A program made the translations under genes and the position numbers. Of a DNA stretch of 64,000 bases, positions 7,726 to 15,182 are shown piece by piece. Every line of letters begins with the position of its first letter. Within the stretch, counting starts at the first letter, position 1. The stretch comes from Bacteroidales bacterium (GTDB lineage Bacteria > Bacteroidota > Bacteroidia > Bacteroidales > Paludibacteraceae): NCBI GenBank assembly GCA_012837935.1, contig DUQG01000076.1, positions 1 through 64,000 of the forward strand, given 5' to 3'. Under the pieces are notes generated by a model. The model made no database searches, had not been told where the DNA came from, and saw only the letters and a list, made by a program, of their open reading frames with translations.

Positions 7726-8766
7726 TTAGCTTGCCAGAAAGTCTAAGCTTTCAATAATTTCATCCTTTGTGGCAGTTTGGTTTATAATTACCTCTCCAAC
7801 GTTTGAAAGAAGTGTAAAGTTTATTTCACGACCTTCATTTTTCTTATCGTGCTTCATCAGTTCCAGCAGCACTTCATAGTCTTTGCATCCGCAGTCGTAA
7901 GTACCGTAATGCTCTCTTACAAAGTATTTTAGTTTAAGTAGTTCCTCTTTCGGAAAACCGAGTTTGATATGCGAAAGATAAAGCTCACAAATCATTCCCC
8001 AAGCTACTGCATAGCCGTGCAGCACGGGATTTTCGGATTGGTAGCTCCACGTTTCAATGGCGTGTCCGAAGGTATGCCCAAAGTTCAGTGCTTTACGGAT
8101 TCCTTGCTCTTTCGGGTCTTTGGTCACAATATCTGTTTTTATCTCTATGTTTCGAACCAAAAGCTCGTGCAATTTTTCAAAATCCATCTCTTCCAAATCA
8201 AAACTTAGAATATCTTTCCAATCCTTCTCGCTGCTAATCAGTGCGTGTTTCAGCATTTCAGCAAATCCCGAACGAATATTTTTGTCGTCCAGCGTACGGA
8301 AAAAATCGGTGCTGATAAATACTTTTTTTGCAGGTGCAAAAGCGCCGATTTCATTTTTAAGTCCAAGAAAATTAATTCCTGTTTTTCCGCCTGTAGCCGC
8401 ATCCACAGCACCAAGTAGGGTAGTGGAAATATTAATGTACTCAATTCCGCGCTTAAAAGTAGCCGCCGCAAACCCGCCAATATCGGTAATCATACCGCCA
8501 CCCAGATTAATCATCAGCGATTTTCGTGTAGCGCCGTTTGCCGTCAAATATTTCCAAATCTGCACCAGCGTATCGATGTTTTTTTTGTCGTCGCCTGCCG
8601 GAATGCAGATGATATGTGCATTTTTCACCTTCTCACTATTCAAAGCAGGCAAGCATTTATCCTTCGTATTGGTATCGGTCAGGATAAAAATATCTTCACT
8701 TTTCCACGGTTGTATCGTAGCCTCGAGGTCTGTATTGATATTATGTGTAATTACTGTATTTGACAT
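7726..8766 (-). CDS. aroB: 3-dehydroquinate synthase
   Basis: Second step of the shikimate pathway, converting DAHP to 3-dehydroquinate with NAD+ and a divalent metal. GGGMITDIGGFAAATFKRG and STTLLGAVDAATGGKTGIN are the nucleotide and substrate segments. FGHTFGHAIE and HGYAVAWGM carry metal-binding His residues. ATG at 8766 (346 aa) is preferred to a TTG four codons earlier. A TATCTTTG promoter element lies about 70 bp upstream. The other shikimate gene here, aroC, lies 36 kb away. Confidence 0.95.
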   Translation of the reverse strand: MSNTVITHNINTDLEATIQPWKSEDIFILTDTNTKDKCLPALNSEKVKNAHIICIPAGDDKKNIDTLVQIWKYLTANGATRKSLMINLGGGMITDIGGFAAATFKRGIEYINISTTLLGAVDAATGGKTGINFLGLKNEIGAFAPAKKVFISTDFFRTLDDKNIRSGFAEMLKHALISSEKDWKDILSFDLEEMDFEKLHELLVRNIEIKTDIVTKDPKEQGIRKALNFGHTFGHAIETWSYQSENPVLHGYAVAWGMICELYLSHIKLGFPKEELLKLKYFVREHYGTYDCGCKDYEVLLELMKHDKKNEGREINFTLLSNVGEVIINQTATKDEIIESLDFLAS

Positions 8767-8834
8767 TTTACTCTTCAAAAAGCACGTTATATCTCAATCA
8801 CTCTCAGTGTGTGTGCTTTTTCTCTTTTAATCTA

Positions 8835-8842
8835 CAAAGATA
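8835..8842 (-). promoter_or_regulatory. -7 promoter element of aroB (TATCTTTG)
   Basis: On the minus strand TATCTTTG matches the Bacteroidetes -7 consensus TAnnTTTG exactly. A TTTG exists upstream but at 25 nt, too far for a standard -33 box. The leader would be about 60 nt and contains a 9-bp inverted repeat (AAAAAGCAC 8777-8785 / GTGCTTTTT 8813-8821). Confidence 0.5.
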
Positions 8843-8938
8843 CGTTTTATTCTTAAAATTATCCACGCAAACGGCTTGTTTTTTAGGATGCTTTTGTTTC
8901 GGGTCTTTTTTAGTTAAAAAAATAAAATTAAATCAATG

Positions 8939-8956
8939 TATGAACATATTTTCATA
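8939..8956. promoter_or_regulatory. ArsR/SmtB-type operator
   Basis: TATGAACATATTTTCATA is an 18-nt near-perfect palindrome: arms TATGAA/TTCATA with a 6-nt centre, 16 of 18 positions symmetrical. This is the classic ArsR/SmtB operator shape (ATATGAAC..GTTCATAT). It sits just upstream of the -7 element at 8965-8972, over the expected -33 region, so a bound repressor would block polymerase. The first gene downstream encodes an ArsR-family repressor. Confidence 0.75.
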
Positions 8957-8964
8957 TAAAGCGT

Positions 8965-8972
8965 TATATTTG
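8965..8972 (+). promoter_or_regulatory. -7 promoter element of the arsR operon (TATATTTG)
   Basis: TATATTTG fits TAnnTTTG exactly and lies 32 bp before the arsR ATG. The -33 region overlaps the ArsR-type operator at 8939-8956, which implies autoregulation. Confidence 0.6.
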
Positions 8973-9004
8973 CAGAGAATTTAATAAAAGAAGGAAAATC
9001 AGAG

Positions 9005-9283
9005 ATGAATATGAGTGAAGCTGCTTATCTTTTGCGTGCTATTTCAAACGAAAATCGCTTATGTGTAATCAACGCTCTGCGCGATGTGGAAGAGTTGACT
9101 GTTAGTGAGTTAGTTGAAAAAATAGGATGTGAACAGTCCTTACTTTCTCATCATATCACGGATATGCGGGCAAAAGGAATTTTGAATTGCCGAAAAGAAG
9201 GGAAGCACTGTTTTTATTCGTTAAAAAACAAACAAATTACACAGATTTTGGATTGTATTCAATCGTGTAATTGCAATAAATAA
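9005..9283 (+). CDS. ArsR-family winged-helix repressor
   Basis: 92 residues. The HTH is at ~32-54 (ELTVSELVEKIGCEQSLLSHH) and the wing GILNCRKEGKHCFYSL at 58-73. The usual ArsR metal box ELCVCD is ELTVSEL here, without Cys. Cysteines are at 20, 42, 62, 69, 84, 88 and 90, so a C-terminal CxxxCxC cluster, perhaps with C42, is the likely sensor. The ligand may be a thiophilic metal or a persulfide. An ArsR-type palindrome lies upstream, so it probably represses its own operon, which carries three Cys-rich small proteins. Confidence 0.9.
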   Translation: MNMSEAAYLLRAISNENRLCVINALRDVEELTVSELVEKIGCEQSLLSHHITDMRAKGILNCRKEGKHCFYSLKNKQITQILDCIQSCNCNK

Positions 9284-9302
9284 CAGCAAATCGAAGAAAT
9301 TG

Positions 9303-9500
9303 ATGAAAAATATTTTAGGACTCATCGGGGTGGTAGTTGGTGCCATTGGCGGATATGCTTACTATTATTATATCGGTTGTGCATCAGGCACTTGTCCGCT
9401 CAAGTCCAATCCTTATATTACTGTATTTATGGGTGCTGTAATAGGGTATTTAATTTTGGATATCTTTAAGAAAAAAGAAAATACAGATGAAACGAATTAA
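9303..9500 (+). CDS. DUF6132-type small membrane protein
   Basis: 65 residues; ATG at 9303 is preferred over TTG at 9300. Two membrane segments (about 4-23 and 38-56) flank the loop YYYYIGCASGTCPLKSNPY, the hallmark of this family. Function is unknown. In Bacteroidetes such genes often sit with rhodanese, YgaP-like or thioredoxin genes, suggesting sulfur or metal trafficking. It overlaps the next gene by 14 bp and is in the ArsR-controlled operon. Confidence 0.8.
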   Translation: MKNILGLIGVVVGAIGGYAYYYYIGCASGTCPLKSNPYITVFMGAVIGYLILDIFKKKENTDETN

Positions 9501-9744
9501 GACCTATTACGCCGCTTGGGATGCTACTCGTTATATGAAATTAGTTTTGGGGCTTATTTTTGGACTGGGATATGCTTTTGAAGGGCATGGCATCTATCTG
9601 ATATTTTCAGTTTTTCTGCTTGTGCAGGCGGTAATGAATATCGGATGTGGATGCACTACCGGAAATTGTAGTACAAATCTGAGTTCTAAACAAGAGACTT
9701 CCTATAAAATAGAAAAATTAAACACAGATAAAAAAGATGTATAG
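9487..9744 (+). CDS. Cys-rich small inner-membrane protein (DUF2892/YgaP-like)
   Basis: 85 residues. Two hydrophobic segments (about 16-31 and 35-50) are followed by IGCGCTTGNCSTN with Cys at 53, 55 and 60, then a charged tail. The pattern resembles the membrane part of YgaP-like proteins without the rhodanese domain. It overlaps the genes on both sides (14 bp and 8 bp), so the three are translationally coupled. The CGC..C loop could hold a metal or pass a sulfane sulfur; that is inference. Confidence 0.7.
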   Translation: MKRIKTYYAAWDATRYMKLVLGLIFGLGYAFEGHGIYLIFSVFLLVQAVMNIGCGCTTGNCSTNLSSKQETSYKIEKLNTDKKDV

Positions 9745-9955
9745 TACTTTTGATGTAAACAGCGATGGCTGTTTGATATGTAACAGTGGCGTAATGAGCG
9801 AACTCGGAAAGTTGCAGGGCGTATTCGGTGCCGAAGTGGATTTTGTAAATAATCGGGTAGTGGTAAACCATACCGACGAAGTGAGTCGCGAACAAATTGC
9901 CAAAAAGCTTGAAGAACTAGGCTTTTTTGAGCTAAAAACGGATTGTGAACTATAA
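9737..9955 (+). CDS. Heavy-metal-associated (HMA) domain protein
   Basis: 72 residues forming one HMA/MerP-like ferredoxin fold. The metal loop is DGCLICNSGVM (CxxC), followed by a KLQGVFGAEVDFVNNRVVV strand and a C-terminal EELGFFELKTDCEL helix. Such domains carry Cu(I), Zn or similar ions, or act as thiol relays. It is the last gene of the arsR operon; no P-type ATPase is present to receive the metal, so the acceptor is unknown. Confidence 0.8.
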   Translation: MYSTFDVNSDGCLICNSGVMSELGKLQGVFGAEVDFVNNRVVVNHTDEVSREQIAKKLEELGFFELKTDCEL

Positions 9956-10019
9956 TTTAGCGAGTGTCTGTTTATAAGAAAAATTCAATACTTTTCTGCA
10001 ATCATTTCTGTTTTCGGTT

Positions 10020-10190
10020 TCTCCGTAGGAGATAAATATCAATAGAATAAAAACAACAAGATAAGCTCTTCCCCGTAGGGGATTGACAATAATACAGTTG
10101 CAGAAACACCTTAGAATAATGTATATTCCCTACGGGAAAATCACAATTATGGATAACTATCGGCGCTATTGATATTAATTCTCTACAGGA
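10020..10190. repeat. 170-bp nested inverted repeat with GTA-centred palindromes
   Basis: This fills most of the 363-nt gene-free stretch 9956-10318. Four 11-13 nt palindromes occur: TCTCCGTAGGAGA (10020), TCCCCGTAGGGGA (10070), TTCCCTACGGGAA (10126) and TCTCTACAGGA (10180). The first two are forward (GTA centre) and the last two reversed (TAC centre). The outer pair also shares ATATCAATAG / CTATTGATAT flanks, so the whole is an inverted repeat with ~25-bp arms. No ORF is present. The rest of the gap shows nothing clear. The shape suggests a small mobile (MITE/REP-like) element. Confidence 0.65.
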
Positions 10191-10318
10191 ATATAAAGCT
10201 ACTTTACATCAAATAGAAAAGAATACGGAAAATTATTATAAAATCAAAGTTCAAAGAACTTTTAGAGTCAAACGCTGTTATAGACTAAAATGAAATTTCA
10301 ATTCAAACGTATAAAAAA

Positions 10319-10834
10319 ATGAAAAAATTATCTTTATCCATCGTTTTGGTGCTTTCGTTGCTTACGGCTTATGCTTTTGCGGCAGAAAAAAATGTAAAAG
10401 AAGAGACAAAAAAAGAAAATAATAATAAAACAAAGAAAACAGAAAAAAAGAAAATGGGAACAATTCATTTAACAAAAGAAGAATTTCTTAAAAAAGTAGT
10501 GGATTATGAAAACAATCCGACAGAGTGGAAATATTTAGGTGATAAACCTGCAATTATAGATTTCTATGCCGATTGGTGTGGACCATGTAAAATGATTGCA
10601 CCGGTGCTGGAAGAGCTGGCAGAAGAGTATGCCGATGAAATTTATATTTATAAAATTGACACGGAAAAAGAGCGTGACCTAGCGGCTGCATTTGGTATTC
10701 GTAGCATTCCTACATTGCTTTTCGTGCCAATGGGTGAAGCACCACAAATGGCACAAGGTGCACTTCCAAAACATGCTTTCAAAGAAGCTATTGAGACAGT
10801 GCTTTTGAAAAAAGAACCTGCAAAAGCTGAATAA
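10319..10834 (+). CDS. Periplasmic thioredoxin-like protein, copy 1
   Basis: 171 residues. Signal peptide ~1-21 (cleavage near AFA-AE), a Lys-rich linker, then a thioredoxin fold with the active site W86-CGPC-K (C87, C90) and the cis-Pro segment RSIPTLLF. It is likely secreted and acts on disulfides in the periplasm. It is followed after 2 bp by a paralogous lipoprotein, so this is a tandem duplication in one operon. It lies 360 bp after the HMA gene. Confidence 0.9.
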   Translation: MKKLSLSIVLVLSLLTAYAFAAEKNVKEETKKENNNKTKKTEKKKMGTIHLTKEEFLKKVVDYENNPTEWKYLGDKPAIIDFYADWCGPCKMIAPVLEELAEEYADEIYIYKIDTEKERDLAAAFGIRSIPTLLFVPMGEAPQMAQGALPKHAFKEAIETVLLKKEPAKAE

Positions 10835-10836
10835 AA

Positions 10837-11367
10837 ATGAAAAGAAAATTATTTTTAGCAGTAATGTTTATTTCCGCCATGATGATATCTTGTGGCGGAA
10901 ATAAAAATCAGGAAACCACGGACGAGACAGCTCAAGCCGTAGAAATGAATGAAGGACAAAAAGCCAACGATGTGTCGGCTGTGTCCAATGGGGAAACTGT
11001 AAGCAAACCAATTCATTTAACTACCGACGAGTTTAAAAAGCTGGTGGTCAACTACGAAGCCAATCCAAATAAGTGGATCTATTTGGGCGATAAGCCTGCC
11101 ATTGTGGACTTTTGGGCTACTTGGTGTCCACCGTGTAAAACTATTGCACCTGTTTTGGACGAATTAGCCAAAGAATATCAAGGACAGATTTATGTGTATA
11201 AAGTAGATGTGGACAAAGAGACTGAACTGGCTTCTGCATTTGGAATTCAAAGCATCCCGACGCTTCTGTTCATCCCGATGAAAGGTGAACCGAAAGCGGA
11301 AATAGGCGCTATTTCAAAAGATACATTTAAGGATAGAATTGATAACTTTTTGTTGGTGAAAGAATAA
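10837..11367 (+). CDS. Thioredoxin-like lipoprotein, copy 2
   Basis: 176 residues. An N-terminal lipoprotein signal ends at C19 (MMISCGG), then a low-complexity linker and a thioredoxin domain with active site W96-CPPC-K (C97, C100) and QSIPTLLF. It is clearly homologous to copy 1 from IHLT-DEF to the end. CPPC instead of CGPC changes the redox potential, so the pair may work at different potentials or in series: one soluble, one membrane-anchored (inference). A strong terminator follows. Confidence 0.9.
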   Translation: MKRKLFLAVMFISAMMISCGGNKNQETTDETAQAVEMNEGQKANDVSAVSNGETVSKPIHLTTDEFKKLVVNYEANPNKWIYLGDKPAIVDFWATWCPPCKTIAPVLDELAKEYQGQIYVYKVDVDKETELASAFGIQSIPTLLFIPMKGEPKAEIGAISKDTFKDRIDNFLLVKE

Positions 11368-11399
11368 GATTTCATAACTTAGATTATTGTGTTTTTTTG

Positions 11400-11436
11400 C
11401 AGAAGAAAGATAAAAAATCTTTCTTCTGTTCTTTTT
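11400..11436 (+). terminator. Intrinsic terminator after the thioredoxin pair
   Basis: A perfect 12-bp stem (11400-11411 with 11417-11428, 5-nt A loop), followed by TTCTTTTT. It closes the operon ending with the thioredoxin lipoprotein. Confidence 0.85.
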
Positions 11437-11502
11437 AAACCTTTATGAAACATTAAAGTCAAATAGGTAAAATCACAATTTATTAAAATTTTATTTTGAA
11501 TT

Positions 11503-11949
11503 ATGAAAAAACTTGGAATGATATTATTGGCAGGATTTTTTGCAATAAGCATAAGCCTTGAAGCACAAAATCCTAATCGAGCACCGAGACAGCGTCAGAT
11601 ACCAACACCGGAACAACGTGCCGACAGATTGGTGAAAGAACTTGAACTAAACGACGCGCAAAAAGCGAAATTGGTAGAGTATTACAAAAAGCAAGACGAG
11701 AATTTCGCTAAAAGACGTGCTGAAATGCAAAAAACAAGAAAGAAAAAACAAGAAACTGCACAAGCTGAGCGAGAAAAATTTAATGCTGAAATGGCAAAAC
11801 TAAGAAAAGCACAAGATGCTGAATTAGAGAAGATTATCGGAAAAGATAAAATGGAACAACACAAGAAAAATCAAGCAGAAAGAGCAAAAAAGTTTAAAGA
11901 AAGAAGAGAGAAACAAAAAGATAGAAAATCTAACAAGAGTAAAAAATGA
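11503..11949 (+). CDS. Periplasmic DUF4890-like (Spy/CpxP-type) protein
   Basis: 148 residues. The signal peptide (~1-21, ending SLEA) precedes a very basic, helical body. TPEQRADRLVKELELNDAQKAKLVEYY (within ~35-61) is the typical repeat of DUF4890, a family distantly like Spy/CpxP periplasmic helical chaperones. The C-terminal third is almost only K, E, R and Q. It is monocistronic: a terminator precedes and follows it. Function is unproven; a periplasmic chaperone or stress role is likely. Confidence 0.75.
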   Translation: MKKLGMILLAGFFAISISLEAQNPNRAPRQRQIPTPEQRADRLVKELELNDAQKAKLVEYYKKQDENFAKRRAEMQKTRKKKQETAQAEREKFNAEMAKLRKAQDAELEKIIGKDKMEQHKKNQAERAKKFKERREKQKDRKSNKSKK

Positions 11950-11985
11950 TTTTTTGAGAGAGAGTAATTAAGTTTAGAATGAAAG

Positions 11986-12025
11986 AAACGGTTTCTGATG
12001 TGATATCAGAAACCGTTTTGTTTAT
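11986..12025 (+). terminator. Strong intrinsic terminator after the DUF4890 gene
   Basis: A perfect 14-bp stem AAACGGTTTCTGAT / ATCAGAAACCGTTT with a 5-nt loop, followed by a T-rich tail. It lies between the convergent DUF4890 gene and pfp. Confidence 0.85.
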
Positions 12026-12030
12026 CTTTA

Positions 12031-12063
12031 ATCCAGAGACTGGCTCTAAGTCAGTCTCTGGAT
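12031..12063. repeat. Hairpin repeat, CTGGCT family
   Basis: ATCCAGAGACTG (12031-12042) pairs perfectly with CAGTCTCTGGAT (12052-12063), 9-nt loop GCTCTAAGT. Related hairpins lie at 32454, 54883 and 57049. It sits just downstream of another terminator, in the convergent gap before the pfp stop. Confidence 0.7.
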
Positions 12064-12077
12064 AATAAAGGTGCATT

Positions 12078-13733
12078 TTACTTTCCGCTTTCAAGTAACA
12101 AAGTTCTTGTTGGAAGATCACAAACTTCAGATGGTCCGAAGTATTGGATTGGACCGGGATAAATAAAGTCTGATGTGTCATCTGACCACTTATCTCTATA
12201 TTTTGCAAAGAACTTAAACGGCTCACCATCCAAACGAACCAATGCTTTTTGAATTACAGGTTTCATCGCACCATGACGACGTTCCATATTCATCATCATG
12301 GTAATAGGCACACCACCTGCCACCCACTCATCAGCCGGTGAAGTCAAGTTGCGAACAGAAGCCATATAACCTGTTTTTCCTTCAGCAATAAGAATGGAAG
12401 CTACGATACCTAGTGAATAGGTGTAGTCCGCATCAAAGTTAGAAGGAATAGCACAACGACCTTCGTAACCGAAGAAGTGGTTAATCGCAGAGAATTTTCC
12501 GGTATAAGTACCTTCTGCTTTAAGCTGTGCCAGACGTTTTGCAACCATTTCGATAAGTAGTTTTTCAGTCTCAATGTGAGAAACTTGCACGTTACCGTGT
12601 GGGTCACGATCCAGTGTCAACTGACGAGCAATGCCTTTCGGAAGACTGCGGAAAATAGCAGTACTTTCCTCTGTCAATACGCTCTTAACGTATTCACGTC
12701 TTTCTTCGTCAGAGTGCATGGCGTTAAAGTCGTCGTTGTGAGCAAGCATGTCGTTTAGCTCGGCAATAAGTTTTTTCATAGCCGGAATAAACTCGATTAA
12801 ACCTTCCGGAATAAGTAGTGTACCGTAGTTTAGACCTGAATTTGCTCTTGTTACAATGATATTTACGATATATTCTACGATGTCGTTAAGTGTCATGTTT
12901 TTAGCTTCCACTTCTTCAGAAATCAACGCAATGTTTGGTTGGCTTTGAAGTGCACATTCCAATGTAATATGAGAAGCAGAACGACCCATCAAACGGATAA
13001 AGTGCCAGTATTTTTTAGCTGAACTGGCGTCACGCTGGATGTTACCGATAAGTTCCGAGTAAACTTTACAAGCAGTGTCAAAACCAAAAGAAGTTTCAAT
13101 CACTTCGTTTTTCAAGTCACCGTCAATTGTTTTCGGACAACCAATTACTTGAATGTCGGCATTGTGTTGTAGGTAGTATTCTGCAAGAACACATGCGTTT
13201 GTGTTTGAGTCGTCTCCACCGATAATTACGATAGCTTTAATATTTAATTTCTCACAAATTTCACGTCCTTTTTCAAATTGCCACTCTTCTTCAAGTTTTG
13301 TACGTCCGGAGCCGATAATATCAAATCCACCTGTATTTCTGTGGTCATCTATAATATCTTCAGTCAGTTCAATGTAATCATGCTCAACTAATCCGATCGG
13401 ACCTTCAAGGAAACCGTAAAGTTTGCTCGCAGGATTCATTCTTTTTAGTCCGTCGTAAATACCGCAAATCACGTTGTGACCACCCGGTGCTTGACCGCCT
13501 GAAAGAATAACACCTACGTTAACGGCAGGAAAATCTTTTTTCTCACCTTCTTCAAAAGAAATTAAAGGCATTCCGTATGTGTTTGGGAATAGTTTTTTAA
13601 TGTCTTCTTGGTCATCAACTGATTGAGTAGTTTCACCCAACTTGATAGATACATTTCCCTTCAATGCTACAGGAACCTTTGGTTGGTAGCTTGCACGTGC
13701 AATTTGCAAGGGACTTTTAGTCATTGGTTTCAT
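12078..13733 (-). CDS. pfp: Pyrophosphate-dependent phosphofructokinase
   Basis: 551 residues, the long-type PPi-PFK. It interconverts fructose-6-phosphate and fructose-1,6-bisphosphate using PPi, making this step of glycolysis reversible. [16 protein letters not shown] is at ~78-92. The motif GGDDS (172-176) has the second Asp that excludes ATP, and PKTIDGDL (200-207) has the lysine found in PPi enzymes. [14 protein letters not shown] binds the sugar phosphate. Start at M1 or M4 (TKSPLQ). It is monocistronic, with a TAAATTTG -7 element about 70 bp upstream. Confidence 0.95.
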   Translation of the reverse strand: MKPMTKSPLQIARASYQPKVPVALKGNVSIKLGETTQSVDDQEDIKKLFPNTYGMPLISFEEGEKKDFPAVNVGVILSGGQAPGGHNVICGIYDGLKRMNPASKLYGFLEGPIGLVEHDYIELTEDIIDDHRNTGGFDIIGSGRTKLEEEWQFEKGREICEKLNIKAIVIIGGDDSNTNACVLAEYYLQHNADIQVIGCPKTIDGDLKNEVIETSFGFDTACKVYSELIGNIQRDASSAKKYWHFIRLMGRSASHITLECALQSQPNIALISEEVEAKNMTLNDIVEYIVNIIVTRANSGLNYGTLLIPEGLIEFIPAMKKLIAELNDMLAHNDDFNAMHSDEERREYVKSVLTEESTAIFRSLPKGIARQLTLDRDPHGNVQVSHIETEKLLIEMVAKRLAQLKAEGTYTGKFSAINHFFGYEGRCAIPSNFDADYTYSLGIVASILIAEGKTGYMASVRNLTSPADEWVAGGVPITMMMNMERRHGAMKPVIQKALVRLDGEPFKFFAKYRDKWSDDTSDFIYPGPIQYFGPSEVCDLPTRTLLLESGK

Positions 13734-13798
13734 AAGATAATTATTTTAACTTAAAATATTGATATTCAAAGAATTTCTTTTTTTCAAAAAGAGAGTGC

Positions 13799-13806
13799 AA
13801 ATTTAA
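13799..13806 (-). promoter_or_regulatory. -7 promoter element of pfp (TAAATTTG)
   Basis: Minus-strand TAAATTTG fits TAnnTTTG; no clear -33 TTTG at 19-21 nt. It is the best candidate in the gap between pfp and the paralogous envelope gene. Confidence 0.4.
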
Positions 13807-13838
13807 TAAAAATTTATGAGAAACCGATAGTTTTTATC

Positions 13839-15143
13839 TTAGAAAGTATATCCAATTTTAAATTGTAAGGAAGTATTGTTATTATGTATTGAATTAAAAT
13901 TAGGTTGTCCCAAAGTCTTTTCACCGCTGTAAACATATTGCATTGCTAAAATAAAACTGATAAACTGTTTATTGTTGACAAAGTAATTTAATCCTGTACC
14001 TACGTTAATACCAGCTAAATGACGAGGTGTGGCTATGTAGAAATATTTTTCAGTATTTAAAGAAATGAATGGATTTGTGTTCTCAGGTAACATTTCAAAT
14101 GGGGAATTGTCTTTGTTAGTAAACTTAATATTCTGGTTTAAAAATGTAGATGTAAGCAATGATATTTCACCGGTGGGTCGCCATTTACCGGTTGGTTTCA
14201 TATATCTGACACCTAAGTGTAAGTTAAGATTTAAACTGTTAAAACTTACATTTACTAGTGTGTCATTGGGTATGGAAATAGTTGTGTGAAAGTTTGGCTT
14301 ACTGGTTAGAGATTTAATTAAATTTTCGTTCTGCGCATTGATTAACGATAAAGATGCTTGTGTAAACCCGATTAAGCTATTATTGATACGCTTGTTTTGA
14401 TATTCATATCGAATAGCAACAACCGGCACAAAAGTAGAAATAGTGAATAACTCTTCTTTTAATTGTGTTTTTGCTTTGTATGTAATATATTCAGTTCCAA
14501 TAAAAGTAGAAAAACGATGTGAACTGTTTTTTGTCGGTCGAGTAGAGTAGTAGATAATGTAATCGTCGGGCGACTCTGTAAGTTCGTAATATTTAAAAAC
14601 AAGGTTTAGAAATCCTTCTCTGGAAAATTCAAGCTCATCAATATCTTTATGCAAAGCCGGATATTCTTTTAGAATATACTTTACTGTCTCCTTATATCTG
14701 TTGTCTATTCGTTTGACGCCATCTGCGTTTCGCCAGTTTCTGTCATGATGTAGGCTTGCAAATTCTCCCGCTTCGTTTTCAAGAAAAAACCATAGTTGAC
14801 TTTCTTTAAGAAAATACAAACTAAGTTTTCCTTGAATATAACACTCTACAAACCTTTGCTCTTCTTTGGTTGAGATTTTTATGGTTTTCGATGCGTAGAG
14901 CTTGTTTTCTTTGATATATTTAAAACCTTTGATGTCTGTTGGTTTGAATTTGCTAATTATATTAGTGGATAATGATTCTTTGAAATGACAACGCATGGAA
15001 TTTAAATAATCTGTTCCAAAATCAACAAATCCATAAACAGTATCATTTTCGTTCGTAATGATATATGCTTCTTTGTAGTTTCCTTGTGCAAAAGCTGTAG
15101 AGCTTACAATAAATAGTAAGATAGATAAAATAGATTTTTTCAT
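13839..15143 (-). CDS. Envelope protein of unknown function, paralogue A
   Basis: 434 residues. The signal peptide is ~1-19 (ending AFA-Q). The mature start GNYKEAYIITNENDTVYGFVDF resembles a common Bacteroidetes domain with the pattern 'Y(I/V)IT..NDT..G(F/Y)(I/V)D'. The C-terminal half is rich in alternating hydrophobic residues and ends KIGYTF with terminal Phe, typical of an outer-membrane beta-barrel. It is a tandem paralogue of the gene upstream (39 bp gap): N-terminal 80 residues and the GKWRPTGEI segment are clearly shared. Specific function is not recognised. Confidence 0.75.
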   Translation of the reverse strand: MKKSILSILLFIVSSTAFAQGNYKEAYIITNENDTVYGFVDFGTDYLNSMRCHFKESLSTNIISKFKPTDIKGFKYIKENKLYASKTIKISTKEEQRFVECYIQGKLSLYFLKESQLWFFLENEAGEFASLHHDRNWRNADGVKRIDNRYKETVKYILKEYPALHKDIDELEFSREGFLNLVFKYYELTESPDDYIIYYSTRPTKNSSHRFSTFIGTEYITYKAKTQLKEELFTISTFVPVVAIRYEYQNKRINNSLIGFTQASLSLINAQNENLIKSLTSKPNFHTTISIPNDTLVNVSFNSLNLNLHLGVRYMKPTGKWRPTGEISLLTSTFLNQNIKFTNKDNSPFEMLPENTNPFISLNTEKYFYIATPRHLAGINVGTGLNYFVNNKQFISFILAMQYVYSGEKTLGQPNFNSIHNNNTSLQFKIGYTF

Positions 15144-15182
15144 TTTAGAGTGTGTGAAAAACTAATAAAATCCGATATTTTT

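Noticed and set aside
8057-8830. 257-aa plus-strand open frame opposite aroB
   Set aside because: Aligned antisense to a clearly conserved enzyme; Ser/Phe-rich composition typical of shadow frames.
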